From Candidatus Parabacteroides intestinigallinarum (GTDB lineage: Bacteria > Bacteroidota > Bacteroidia > Bacteroidales > Tannerellaceae), in contig DXEN01000012.1 of the NCBI GenBank assembly GCA_019114945.1, forward strand, positions 1 to 42,305: a DNA stretch of 42,305 nt, read 5' to 3'. The first letter of the stretch is position 1, and each line of letters starts with the position of its first letter. The translations under genes were made by a program, and so were the position numbers. This document shows positions 8,189 through 16,203 of this stretch, piece by piece. The notes under the pieces are model-generated. The model did not search any database. It was not told where the DNA came from and saw nothing but the letters and a program-made list of their open reading frames with translations.

Positions 8189-8998
8189 ATGGCTACAAAG
8201 AAATTTAAGTGTAAAGTATGTGGCTATGTCCACGAAGGAGATAAAGCACCGGAGAAATGTCCGGTATGTCAGGCTCCGGCCTCTGAGTTCGAGGAAATCG
8301 TAGAGGCTGGCGCGCCTGCGAAAAAGGGAATGGATCGCAATAGCAATACCTATACGATTATTTACTCGGCTGTCATGGTTATCCTGGTAGCGGTTGGTTT
8401 GGCGGTAACGTCGCAATCGTTGCGGCCTTTCCAGAAAGCGAACGAGGATAACGATAAGCGTTTGCAGATTCTTCGCTCGATCAATGTGAACGTAACGGCG
8501 AACGAAGCGGAAGCGACATATAACGAGTTGATTACGGACGCATTCTTGATCAACGAGAATGGCGAGAAGGTTGGTGACGCGACAGACGCTTTTGTTGGCG
8601 AGAAAGAGGGATTTCCTGTTTTTATCGCGACAGTAGATGGCCAAACCAAATATATCATGGCCTTGAATGGTAGTGGTTTGTGGGGTGCCCTTTGGGGTTA
8701 TATCTCCGTGAATGACGATAAGAACACCGTATATGGAGCTGATTTCAGCCACTCCGGTGAGACTCCGGGTTTGGGTGCCGAGATCGCTACGCCGGGATTC
8801 AGCTCGAAATTCAAGGGCAAGCATATCTTCCAAAACGGAGAGTTCAAGTCGATCGCCGTAGTTAAGCCGGGTAAGAGTGCCGATGGACAGGATTACGTGG
8901 ATGGCATTTCCGGAGGAACGATTACCAGCCAGGGAGTCGACCGAATGTTATTCAACAGCTTGACTGGCTATGTTAAATTTTTAACTTCTCAAAATTAA
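8189..8998 (+). CDS. nqrC: Na+-NQR subunit C with N-terminal rubredoxin-like domain
   Basis: NqrC anchors a periplasmic FMN domain by one helix and passes electrons within Na+-NQR. This copy has 269 residues. Residues 48-269 are ordinary NqrC: start-like MDRNSNTYTIIYSAVMVI, one membrane helix at about 56-77, and the flavinylation motif SGGTIT with Thr244 as likely FMN site. Residues 1-47 are an added rubrerythrin-type rubredoxin domain with Cys8-x2-Cys11 and Cys24-x2-Cys27 (CKVCGYVHEG... CPVCQAP), predicted to bind one iron on the cytoplasmic side. It lies 8 bp after nqrB and in frame with no break, so the fusion is real at sequence level. The extra domain's role is unknown. Confidence 0.95.
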   Translation: MATKKFKCKVCGYVHEGDKAPEKCPVCQAPASEFEEIVEAGAPAKKGMDRNSNTYTIIYSAVMVILVAVGLAVTSQSLRPFQKANEDNDKRLQILRSINVNVTANEAEATYNELITDAFLINENGEKVGDATDAFVGEKEGFPVFIATVDGQTKYIMALNGSGLWGALWGYISVNDDKNTVYGADFSHSGETPGLGAEIATPGFSSKFKGKHIFQNGEFKSIAVVKPGKSADGQDYVDGISGGTITSQGVDRMLFNSLTGYVKFLTSQN

Positions 8999-9004
8999 TC
9001 GAAA

Positions 9005-9634
9005 ATGGGATTATTATCTAAAAAGAATAAAGAGGTTTTAGCGGGCCCGTTGAGCATGAACAACCCGGTCATCGTACAGATGTTGGGTATCTGCTCGGCC
9101 TTGGCGGTAACGTCTAAATTGGAACCCGCTATCGTGATGGGTATTTCGGTGACGGTTGTCGTTGCCTTTGCCAATGTGATTATCTCACTTTTGCGTAATA
9201 CGATTCCGAATCGTATCCGTATTATCGTTCAGTTGGTGGTTTGCGCCGCGTTGGTAACGATCGTGAGTGAGGTATTGAAAGCGTTCGCGTATGACGTAAA
9301 CAAGCAACTTTCGGTGTACGTGGGTTTGATTATCACGAACTGTATCTTGATGGGACGTTTGGAGGCTTTCGCCTTGGGTAATGGCCCTTGGGAGTCGTTC
9401 TTGGACGGTGTTGGTAATGGATTAGGTTACGCTATTATCTTGATTCTCGTCGGTTTTGTACGCGAGTTGTTTGGTTCTGGTACGTTGCTGGGATTCCAGG
9501 TTATTCCGGATGCGTTCTATGAGATGGGTTATGTTAATAACGGTTTGGTTATCTTGCCGCCGATGGCGTTGATCATTATCGCGCTAATCGTCTGGTACCA
9601 CCGTTCGCGAAACAAGGAGTTGCAAGAGAATTAA
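9005..9634 (+). CDS. nqrD: Na+-translocating NADH:quinone reductase subunit D
   Basis: Six-helix membrane subunit of 209 residues, related to RnfE/NqrE. Two conserved membrane cysteines are present, Cys30 (LGICSALAVTSKLE) and Cys113 (IITNCILMGRLEAFA). In the characterised complex the equivalent pairs of NqrD and NqrE hold an iron or Fe-S centre between the two subunits. The C-terminus ends in a short basic tail (YHRSRNKEL). It begins 6 bp after nqrC. Confidence 0.96.
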   Translation: MGLLSKKNKEVLAGPLSMNNPVIVQMLGICSALAVTSKLEPAIVMGISVTVVVAFANVIISLLRNTIPNRIRIIVQLVVCAALVTIVSEVLKAFAYDVNKQLSVYVGLIITNCILMGRLEAFALGNGPWESFLDGVGNGLGYAIILILVGFVRELFGSGTLLGFQVIPDAFYEMGYVNNGLVILPPMALIIIALIVWYHRSRNKELQEN

Positions 9635-9655
9635 TCACTTTAAACAGCTATTAGG

Positions 9656-10273
9656 ATGGAAGAGTTATTAAGTACATTTGTCCGCTCGATTTTTTCCGAC
9701 AATATGATTTTCACATACTATTTGGGTATGTGTTCTTTCTTGGCTGTTTCAAAGAATGTGAAGACAGCTTTGGGATTGGGTATCGCGGTAACGTTCATTT
9801 TAACTTGTACGTTGCCGATTAATTACATGCTTGAGAATTACGTGCTGAAGGAAGGCGCATTGCAATGGTTGGGCCCGGAGTACGCCGAGGTGAACTTAAG
9901 CTTCTTGGCGCTTCTGATCTTCATCGCTATCATCGCGGCTTTCACGCAATTGGTGGAGATGGTTGTCGAGAAGTTCTCGCCTTCGTTGTATGCGTCATTG
10001 GGTATCTTCTTGCCTTTGATCGCCGTGAACTGTGCCATCTTAGGAGGTTCGTTATTTATGCAGCAACGGGCGTTCCCGAATGTGGGTGTCGCTACGATTT
10101 ACGGACTTGGATCGGGTATCGGTTGGATGCTGGCAATCGTAGGTATGGCGGCTATTCGTGAGAAGTTGGCGTATTCAAATATTCCTAAGCCGTTGAGAGG
10201 TCTGGGTATTTCTTTCATCATCACGAGTTTGATGGGTATCGCATTTATGTGCTTCTCAGGTTTGAAGATTTAA
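9656..10273 (+). CDS. nqrE: Na+-translocating NADH:quinone reductase subunit E
   Basis: Six-helix membrane partner of NqrD, 205 residues. The paired cysteines are Cys26 (YYLGMCSFLAVSK) and Cys126 (LIAVNCAILGGSLFM), expected to share the intramembrane metal centre with NqrD. Typical segments VEMVVEKFSPSLYASLGIFLPLI and GLGSGIGWMLAIV (long motifs, given only in part) fit the family. Starts 21 bp after nqrD. Confidence 0.95.
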   Translation: MEELLSTFVRSIFSDNMIFTYYLGMCSFLAVSKNVKTALGLGIAVTFILTCTLPINYMLENYVLKEGALQWLGPEYAEVNLSFLALLIFIAIIAAFTQLVEMVVEKFSPSLYASLGIFLPLIAVNCAILGGSLFMQQRAFPNVGVATIYGLGSGIGWMLAIVGMAAIREKLAYSNIPKPLRGLGISFIITSLMGIAFMCFSGLKI

Positions 10274-10304
10274 GTATTAACGCATTTAAAGAACAGAAAG
10301 AGAT

Positions 10305-11591
10305 ATGACTTTATTAATGTCTGGCGCATTAACGATCATCAGCGGTACCGTCGTATTCTTGGTGGTTACGATGATATTGGTAGGTGCGTTATTGTATGCC
10401 AAAGCAAAATTGGTCCCGTCAGGGAATGTCAAGTTGACGGTGAACGGAGAGAAAGATATCGATGTCCCCATTGGTGGCACCTTGTTGAGTTCGCTCCAAG
10501 CGGGTGGCGTTTTCTTGTCATCGGCTTGTGGTGGTGGCGGTAAATGTGGCCAGTGCCGTGCGCAAGTATTGGAAGGTGGTGGCGAGATCCTTCCGACGGA
10601 GAAAGTTTTCTTTTCTCGTAAGCAACAAAAAGAGCATTGGCGTCTGGCTTGCCAAACCAAGGTAAAGGAGAACATGCAAGTGAAAGTGCCGGAGGAGGTA
10701 TTAGGCGTAAAGGAATGGGAATGCGAGGTAATCTCGAACAAGAACGTGGCTACGTTTATCAAGGAGTTCATCGTGGCGCTGCCTAAGGGCGAGCATATGG
10801 ACTTTATCCCGGGTTCCTATGCGCAGATCAAGATTCCTACCTACTCGATGGATTATGACAAGGATATCGACAAGGATATGATTGGGAAGGAATACTTGCC
10901 AGCTTGGGAAAAATTCGGTCTCTTTGGCTTGAAGTGTCATAACGACGAGCCGACGATTCGTGCTTACTCCATGGCTAATTATCCGGCTGAGGGTGATCGC
11001 ATCATGTTGACGGTACGTATCGCTACGCCTCCGTTCAAGCCGAAACCTCAAGTTGGATTCCAAGACGTGATGCCGGGTATCGCATCCTCATATATCTTCA
11101 CGTTGAAACCTGGCGACAAGGTTATCATGAGTGGTCCTTACGGAGATTTCCACCCGATTTTCGACTCCAAGCGTGAGATGATGTGGATCGGTGGAGGTGC
11201 CGGTATGGCTCCGTTGCGTGCGCAAATCATGCACATGATGAAGACGTTGCATACGACCGACCGGAAGATGTCGTACTTCTACGGCGCCCGTGCCTTGAAC
11301 GAGGTATTCTATCTGAACGACTTCCTCGAATTGGAGAAAGAGTTCCCGAACTTCTCGTTCCATTTGGCGCTTGACCGTCCGGATCCAGCGGCCGACGCAG
11401 CGGGTGTTAAGTATACACCGGGATTCGTTCATCAAGTAATCTACAATACTTACCTGAAGGATCACGAGGCTCCGGAGGATATCGAGTACTACATGTGCGG
11501 TCCGGGCCCGATGTCGAAAGCCGTCGAAGGTATGCTGGATAGCTTGGGTGTACCGATGGAGATGCTGCATTTCGATAACTTTGGTGGGTAA
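10305..11591 (+). CDS. nqrF: Na+-translocating NADH:quinone reductase subunit F
   Basis: Electron-entry subunit: takes hydride from NADH to FAD and passes electrons through a 2Fe-2S cluster. 428 residues. An N-terminal membrane helix (about 10-30) is followed by a ferredoxin domain with Cys75, Cys81, Cys84 and Cys116 (SACGGGGKCGQC ... LACQ). Then comes an FAD domain with RAYSMANYP (219-227) and an NADH domain with GGGAGMAPLRAQ (296-307) and YMCGPGPM. Last gene of the operon, followed by a strong terminator. Confidence 0.96.
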   Translation: MTLLMSGALTIISGTVVFLVVTMILVGALLYAKAKLVPSGNVKLTVNGEKDIDVPIGGTLLSSLQAGGVFLSSACGGGGKCGQCRAQVLEGGGEILPTEKVFFSRKQQKEHWRLACQTKVKENMQVKVPEEVLGVKEWECEVISNKNVATFIKEFIVALPKGEHMDFIPGSYAQIKIPTYSMDYDKDIDKDMIGKEYLPAWEKFGLFGLKCHNDEPTIRAYSMANYPAEGDRIMLTVRIATPPFKPKPQVGFQDVMPGIASSYIFTLKPGDKVIMSGPYGDFHPIFDSKREMMWIGGGAGMAPLRAQIMHMMKTLHTTDRKMSYFYGARALNEVFYLNDFLELEKEFPNFSFHLALDRPDPAADAAGVKYTPGFVHQVIYNTYLKDHEAPEDIEYYMCGPGPMSKAVEGMLDSLGVPMEMLHFDNFGG

Positions 11592-11612
11592 TAATGCCTT
11601 TACTTTTATAAA

Positions 11613-11652
11613 AAGGTCGCCTCGGGATAAACCGGGGCGGCCTTCTTTTGTT
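11613..11652 (+). terminator. rho-independent terminator of the nqr operon
   Basis: AAGGTCGCCTCGG (11613-11625) pairs with CCGGGGCGGCCTT (11632-11644) through 13 positions including two G-T pairs, with a 6-nt loop and a T-rich tail. It lies 21 bp after the nqrF stop. Confidence 0.85.
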
Positions 11653-11713
11653 TGGGGCAAGGGAACGATGCGAAAGATGAACATTCTTTTATGAGATTCG
11701 AATTTTCCCAATC

Positions 11714-11722
11714 TATTTTTGC
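11714..11722 (+). promoter_or_regulatory. -7 promoter box for the TlpA-like gene
   Basis: TATTTTTGC, exact TAnnTTTG match 50 bp upstream of the ATG at 11773. It is downstream of the nqr terminator, so the thioredoxin gene has its own promoter. Confidence 0.5.
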
Positions 11723-11772
11723 TGAATAAAACGATTCTCCGTAGCTTTAAGCCCGAATCTTAAAAGCATTAT

Positions 11773-12957
11773 ATGATGAGAAAAATGTTCATTAGCTTTT
11801 TTCTTTGTTCGCTATTTAACGTCATCGTGTCTGCTCAAGCATATTTGAATACGATTCTGGAACGTTTAGAGTGTATTCAGTCCGCCAGTTACATCGATCT
11901 GAAGGAGGCGTGGGAGCCGGGCGACACGGAGCCTGTCTATGCGACTCCGTTCTACATGGAAGAATATCGGAATCCGAGCGATACGGTGATCGGTTCGAGT
12001 TATTTATCTTGGGATTCCGTAGGTAAGAGACGTTTCGAGGGAGGTTATGATGGAACCGTAAGCGCGAGTATGTTTCATGAGGAGAAAGGTATTGTTATCG
12101 ATGATTTCTCCATTCCGCGCGCTCCGTTTCGCTTGGTAAGCCCGCCTTTCTTTAATTATGCGGAAAGCATTATCCGTTACCTATTGGGAACGACCGATAG
12201 CCTGACCAAGGAAATCAAGGAGACAGAGGAGATTTATTATGTGAAAATGACCATTCACGAGGAGAACCAAATTGAGTTTTTCGGAAAGCCATGCCGCATC
12301 CCTACACCACCTTTTTATATGGAACCAACCTCTATCTATGAGCTTTGGGTAGACAAATTGACCGGACTTCCCTATAAAGTGAGACGGGAGATGTCGCATA
12401 GTATATCCACGAATACCGTCTCTGAGGTAAAGTTGAACGGATTGGATCCGGCCGCATTCAACCTCTATGACTGTTTCCCTACGGATTATGAGATACGAAT
12501 GTATGGGCAAAAGAAAAGGTCTACATCCGCTTTGGAAGGGAAAAAGGCGCCCGACTGGCAATTGGCAGACACGACAGGGCGGTTGGTTTCCCTGTCTGGC
12601 TTACGGGGCAAAATCATTTTGCTTAACCTGACGGGAATCGGTTGCGGACCATGCCATGCGGCTATTCCGTTTCTTAATACGCTAAAAGGACGTTTCCCGA
12701 ACGATTTGGATGTGGTCGCTATCGATACGTGGGGGCGGAAACAATCTTCCATACGCAATTATATCCGTCATAACGCTATACGGTATCTTTTTCTTGAGGG
12801 AACGCCGGACATCGCAAAAGCTTACCAAACCGGAGGAGCCGCACCTTATTTTTTCTTGCTGGATGAGAATCGTGTTGTACGAAAAATGTTTTTTGGTTAT
12901 AAGGTAGGCGAAAGCGATAAAGAGATCATTCGTGCGATCGAGGCTTTGCTGCGTTAA
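11773..12957 (+). CDS. TlpA-like thiol-disulfide reductase with long N-terminal domain
   Basis: Exported protein of 394 residues. A signal peptide (MMRKMFISFFLCSLFNVIVSAQA) is followed by a beta-rich domain of roughly 230 residues of unknown function. A thioredoxin-fold domain starts near residue 257 (KKAPDWQLADTTGRLVSLSG). The active site is Cys291-Gly-Pro-Cys294 (GIGCGPCHAAIPF), with the cis-proline at Pro358 (GGAAPYFF). Likely reduces or isomerises disulfides in the periplasm, as TlpA/ResA proteins do. Bacteroidetes have many such multi-domain TlpA proteins; the partner is unknown. Confidence 0.88.
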   Translation: MMRKMFISFFLCSLFNVIVSAQAYLNTILERLECIQSASYIDLKEAWEPGDTEPVYATPFYMEEYRNPSDTVIGSSYLSWDSVGKRRFEGGYDGTVSASMFHEEKGIVIDDFSIPRAPFRLVSPPFFNYAESIIRYLLGTTDSLTKEIKETEEIYYVKMTIHEENQIEFFGKPCRIPTPPFYMEPTSIYELWVDKLTGLPYKVRREMSHSISTNTVSEVKLNGLDPAAFNLYDCFPTDYEIRMYGQKKRSTSALEGKKAPDWQLADTTGRLVSLSGLRGKIILLNLTGIGCGPCHAAIPFLNTLKGRFPNDLDVVAIDTWGRKQSSIRNYIRHNAIRYLFLEGTPDIAKAYQTGGAAPYFFLLDENRVVRKMFFGYKVGESDKEIIRAIEALLR

Positions 12958-13058
12958 GCCGGAATTGTGTGTAATATTTCGGATGTTTTTTAAATGACAT
13001 GCAGCGTTTTTTATTCGTTCAACATCTATCCTCATGTAAATTGAAAAATAAATTTGAT

Positions 13059-13244
13059 ATGAAGCTTTTGATTTTGTCATTCTTTGTGATGTTGCTGGGA
13101 TATTCATTGTTTTTTGATCAGGATGATGAGGTAAGACTTCATCAAATAGATGCCTTGTCGTCTGAGTTAAATTCCGTGACAAGTGAGAGTGCGGATACTC
13201 TTCTTTTCTATGCGAGCCAATCTTTTGATATGCCTACTAATTGA
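13059..13244 (+). CDS. small hypothetical protein with N-terminal hydrophobic segment
   Basis: A 61-residue ORF, MKLLILSFFVMLLGYSLFF followed by an acidic/polar tail (DQDDEVRLHQIDALSSE...). It resembles a signal anchor or signal peptide plus a short exported peptide. I prefer the ATG at 13059 over one 60 bp upstream because the hydrophobic N-terminus then begins properly. No family recognised. It lies about 100 bp after the TlpA-like gene with no terminator between, so it may be co-transcribed. Confidence 0.4.
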   Translation: MKLLILSFFVMLLGYSLFFDQDDEVRLHQIDALSSELNSVTSESADTLLFYASQSFDMPTN

Positions 13245-13301
13245 TTGATAATTTCGGACGATATTTTTTTGATTTTTTTCGATAAAAAGTTAGATGTATT
13301 G

Positions 13302-13332
13302 TTTGTTCCTTTTAATAATATCACTACATTTG
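13302..13332 (+). promoter_or_regulatory. promoter with -33 and -7 boxes
   Basis: TTTG at 13302-13305, a 19-bp spacer, then TACATTTG at 13325-13332. Both elements and their spacing match the Bacteroidetes promoter consensus. It faces a region with only small ORFs (starts at 13355 and 13362). Confidence 0.55.
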
Positions 13333-13361
13333 GAACCATATAACCTTATAATACATGAAAA

Positions 13362-13595
13362 ATGGAATTGTCGATTATTTCTTATATAAGGAACATAGAC
13401 TTTGTCGTGATAATGTGTATGTATTTTCTCTTCTTCTTATTTTCCGGAAAGAGGATTGCTTTCCGCAAGGAAAAGATAGGAGAATATCGGAAAGAGAATA
13501 ACGATTTAGTGGAATTATTTTTATTACTCATACAAGGCATTTGGCCTGCGGAACGACTTTATATTCTCCCGGATGATAGTCCTCGGTTGGGCTGA
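13362..13595 (+). CDS. small hypothetical ORF with one hydrophobic segment (doubtful)
   Basis: Encodes 77 residues with a membrane-like stretch (FVVIMCMYFLFFLF), a basic middle part and a tail ending DDSPRLG. A competing 48-codon ORF in another frame starts at ATG 13355 and ends at 13501 (MKNGIVDYFLYKEHRL...). Both lie just downstream of a good promoter, so the region is probably transcribed. Which frame is translated, if any, cannot be decided by eye. No family recognised. Confidence 0.25.
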   Translation: MELSIISYIRNIDFVVIMCMYFLFFLFSGKRIAFRKEKIGEYRKENNDLVELFLLLIQGIWPAERLYILPDDSPRLG

Positions 13596-13596
13596 T

Positions 13597-13645
13597 ATCG
13601 CCCCATCCATTCATACGAGATGTGGCGATGGAATGGGGATTTATT
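13597..13645. terminator. hairpin between convergent genes, probable terminator
   Basis: Two alternative stems can form: ATCGCC-c-CATC (13597-13607) with GATG-t-GGCGAT (13619-13629), or CCCCATCCAT (13601-13610) with ATGGAATGGGG (13628-13638, one bulge), the latter followed by ATTTATTT. It lies at the 3' end of the HsdR-N-like gene on the minus strand and after the small plus-strand ORFs. Confidence 0.45.
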
Positions 13646-14117
13646 TCAAATCGGAAGAATCACTTTGGTCGAGGCTCATATATGATGGAATATCCGAGAG
13701 GAATTTGTAGGTGTTTTTCTTTTTGTCGATTTCACACCCATAATGATGAATGCCATTACTCACTAAAAGATATTTTACGTGTAAGGCCATATTGTAACGA
13801 GCGATTTGGTAAAATACTTCCTTCGTTATCGTTATGTGGGGGGCTTTGTATTCAATAATCATTAATGGATCCAAGTAAAGATCGTACACCACGGTGTCGC
13901 AGCGTTTGGTGGTGCCGTTTAAAGAGATGGATACCTCATTCGCTAATAGCTCCATGGGATAACCTTTTTCGGTAATAAGGTAATTTACAAAGTGCTGACG
14001 CACCCATTCCTCGGGCGTCAACGTTACATATTTATGCCGAAGCGCGTCCCAAATAAATGGTTTGCCCGCTTTCCGAATCACTTTCGCCGGATATTTTGGT
14101 AGATTTAATGAAAGCAT
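13641..14117 (-). CDS. HsdR N-terminal domain-like (PD-(D/E)xK fold) protein
   Basis: Cytosolic protein of 158 residues matching the type I restriction enzyme R-subunit N-terminal domain family (HSDR_N_2). The N-terminal LTPEEWVRQHFVNYLI segment is typical. A nuclease-like core can be read: Glu61, Asp74 (RCDTVVYD) and Glu89-x-Lys91 (MIIEYKAP), the D...ExK signature. There is no helicase part and no hsdM/hsdS nearby, so it is a stand-alone domain rather than a restriction subunit. In Bacteroidales this family is often found beside AMP nucleosidase and holA, as here. Substrate unknown. Confidence 0.82.
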   Translation of the reverse strand: MLSLNLPKYPAKVIRKAGKPFIWDALRHKYVTLTPEEWVRQHFVNYLITEKGYPMELLANEVSISLNGTTKRCDTVVYDLYLDPLMIIEYKAPHITITKEVFYQIARYNMALHVKYLLVSNGIHHYGCEIDKKKNTYKFLSDIPSYMSLDQSDSSDLK

Positions 14118-14121
14118 TTGC

Positions 14122-14130
14122 TATATTTGT
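14122..14130 (+). promoter_or_regulatory. -7 promoter box for the amn-holA unit
   Basis: TATATTTGT, exact TAnnTTTG match 42 bp upstream of the AMP nucleosidase ATG. A TTTG lies 23 bp upstream, slightly long spacing. A minus-strand box (TACCTTTGG, 14157-14165) serves the divergent HsdR-N-like gene. Confidence 0.45.
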
Positions 14131-14172
14131 TCTGTTATTTCGTTTAGAACGATTCCCCAAAGGTAGTGATTT

Positions 14173-14949
14173 ATGAAAACAAAACAAGAAATCGTAGAAA
14201 ATTGGTTGCCCCGTTATACGGAACGGAAGCTGGAAGATTTCACCGAGCATATATTACTCACGAATTTCACCAAATATGTCGAGATCTTCGCAGGGCGTTT
14301 CAAGGTGCCGATCTTTGGACTGAAAAGCTCGATGCCCAACGCTTCAGCAGATGGCATTACGATTATCAATTTCGGTATGGGAAGTGCGAATGCGGCTACA
14401 ATCATGGATTTGCTATCCGCCATCATGCCAAAAGCGGTTCTTTTCCTTGGAAAATGCGGTGGTTTGAGGAAGGCGAACGAATTGGGGGATTATTTGTTGC
14501 CAATCGCCGCGATTCGTGGTGAGGGTACGTCCGATGAGTATTTACCGCCCGAGGTACCATCGTTGCCTGCGTTTTCTATGCTTAGAGCTATCTCTTCCGC
14601 GATTCGGGATCGCGGGAAAGACTATTGGACGGGAACGATCTATACAACCAATCGAAGGGTCTGGGAATATGACAACGATTTTAAAGAGTATTTGCGAGCT
14701 ACGCATGCCACAGGCATTGATATGGAAACCGCCACGCTTCTGACGGCTGGATTCGCGAATCACATACCGACAGGGGCTTTGTTGATGATATCGGACAAGC
14801 CCATGGAAGAAACGGGCGTGAAAACCGAAGAGAGCGACCGTGAGGTTACCCGGCGTTTTGCCGAGGAGCATGTCATGCTCGGTGTCGAGGCGCTCCGGCA
14901 AATTATTGATGAGAAAAAGACTATCCGGCATATCCGTTTCAGTTGGTAA
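14173..14949 (+). CDS. amn: AMP nucleosidase
   Basis: Hydrolyses AMP to adenine and ribose 5-phosphate in the cytosol. 258 residues, the short Bacteroidetes form without the extra N-terminal domain of the E. coli enzyme. The nucleoside phosphorylase fold is visible: INFGMGSANAATIMDLL, VLFLGKCGGLRKANELGDYLLP, and the ribose/purine-binding GIDMETATLLTAGF and MISDKPMEETGVKTEE segments. It is followed at 19 bp by holA, probably in one transcript. Confidence 0.92.
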   Translation: MKTKQEIVENWLPRYTERKLEDFTEHILLTNFTKYVEIFAGRFKVPIFGLKSSMPNASADGITIINFGMGSANAATIMDLLSAIMPKAVLFLGKCGGLRKANELGDYLLPIAAIRGEGTSDEYLPPEVPSLPAFSMLRAISSAIRDRGKDYWTGTIYTTNRRVWEYDNDFKEYLRATHATGIDMETATLLTAGFANHIPTGALLMISDKPMEETGVKTEESDREVTRRFAEEHVMLGVEALRQIIDEKKTIRHIRFSW

Positions 14950-14968
14950 ATGATTCAAATTCGACATC

Positions 14969-15991
14969 ATGGCGAAAAAAGAGATTACATTTGAAGAGAT
15001 TGCTCGTGACATCAAGGCACGAAAGTTCCAACCCATTTATATGCTAATGGGTGAAGAGCCATTTTTTATCGATCAAGTTACGGATTTGCTTATTGAGAAT
15101 GTATTGAGTGATTCCGAGCGCGATTTTAATCAAATCATCCTATATGGGGCTGACACGGACGCAATTTCGATTATCAATGCCGCACGTCGTTTCCCTATGA
15201 TGTCTGATTACCAATTGGTTGTTGTTCGAGAAGCACAAATGGTACGCGATATTGAATTGTTGGCGAGTTATGCCAAGAAGCCATTAGCGTCAACGGTGCT
15301 GGTCCTCAATTACAAGTACAAAACCTTAGACCGTCGACGCTCGTTAGCCGCGGCGGTTGAGAAAAACGGGTTGATTTTTGAGTCGAAAAAAGTACCAGAT
15401 TACAAGATGCCGGCATTTATCACTTCTTTGTTGCGTCAACGTTCCATAGAGATTGATCCCAAAGCCGCTCAAATGCTCTCTGATTTCCTTGGAAACGATT
15501 TAAATCGTCTCGTCAAGGAATTGGATAAGTTAGCGATTATCTTGGCTGAGACAGGCTCAAAACGCATTATACCGGAAATTGTCGAACGCAATATCGGGAT
15601 TAGCAAGGAGTACAATAATTTCGAATTGCTCAAGGCGCTCGTGCAAAAAGATATTTTGAAAGCGAACCGGATCGCTCAATACTTTGAGAAGAACCCGAAA
15701 AACAATCCGATACAGATGACACTCTCCGTGCTTTTTAATTATTTCTCGAATTTGTTGATTTGCTATTACTCTAAAGATCGATCAGAAGCAGGGCTGATGA
15801 CTACCTTGGGGTTGAGAGGGAATTATCAGGTGAAAGATTACCTGCTGGGAATGCGGAACCACTCCGCGATGAAGGTATTTAATTTGATTGGCGAGATTCG
15901 CTTGGCCGACGCACGATCGAAAGGCGTAGATAACACCTCTGCCTCTGATGCGGATATCCTAAAAGAACTCCTTTACAAGATATTGCATTAA
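14969..15991 (+). CDS. holA: DNA polymerase III subunit delta
   Basis: Clamp-loader subunit that opens the sliding clamp. 340 residues, family length. The N-terminus (FQPIYMLMGEEPFFIDQVTDLL) is typical of HolA, followed by the AAA+-like fold without Walker A and a collar domain at the C-terminus (LSVLFNYFSNLLICYYSK ... MKVFNLIGEIRLADARSKG, quoted in part). Ends DADILKELLYKILH. Second gene after amn. Confidence 0.93.
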   Translation: MAKKEITFEEIARDIKARKFQPIYMLMGEEPFFIDQVTDLLIENVLSDSERDFNQIILYGADTDAISIINAARRFPMMSDYQLVVVREAQMVRDIELLASYAKKPLASTVLVLNYKYKTLDRRRSLAAAVEKNGLIFESKKVPDYKMPAFITSLLRQRSIEIDPKAAQMLSDFLGNDLNRLVKELDKLAIILAETGSKRIIPEIVERNIGISKEYNNFELLKALVQKDILKANRIAQYFEKNPKNNPIQMTLSVLFNYFSNLLICYYSKDRSEAGLMTTLGLRGNYQVKDYLLGMRNHSAMKVFNLIGEIRLADARSKGVDNTSASDADILKELLYKILH

Positions 15992-16059
15992 AATCGTATT
16001 GAAAAGCGATTCTTTAAAAAGAGGGCTATTCTTTTTTTATACAGCGAATTACGTCGATT

Positions 16060-16203
16060 TTATCTCCGTGTGGCGAGTGTTTTTACCAACTTACCTACTC
16101 GCCCCCATAAAAAACCTTCAAATGCGTATTTAAACAATTCCTTTTTTCTACAATGACAAAAAGGGGTGAGGCTACTACTATTTTTATGTGATGAATCTGC
16201 CAT
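16060..16203 (-). CDS. possible small protein (47 residues)
   Basis: A short minus-strand ORF from ATG 16203 to TAA 16060, MADSSHKNSSSLTPF..., with two cysteines (PFCHCRKKE) and a basic amphipathic end (LWGRVGKLVKTLATRR). It lies in the AT-rich spacer after holA, yet its amino-acid make-up looks protein-like. The open frame continues upstream without an ATG for 18 codons (QFSNFYIDGKEETDN precedes). No family recognised; could be chance. Confidence 0.25.
   Translation of the reverse strand: MADSSHKNSSSLTPFCHCRKKELFKYAFEGFLWGRVGKLVKTLATRR

Noticed and set aside
13641-14117. Type I restriction system
   Set aside because: Only an HsdR N-terminal-like domain is present; there is no helicase part, hsdM or hsdS.
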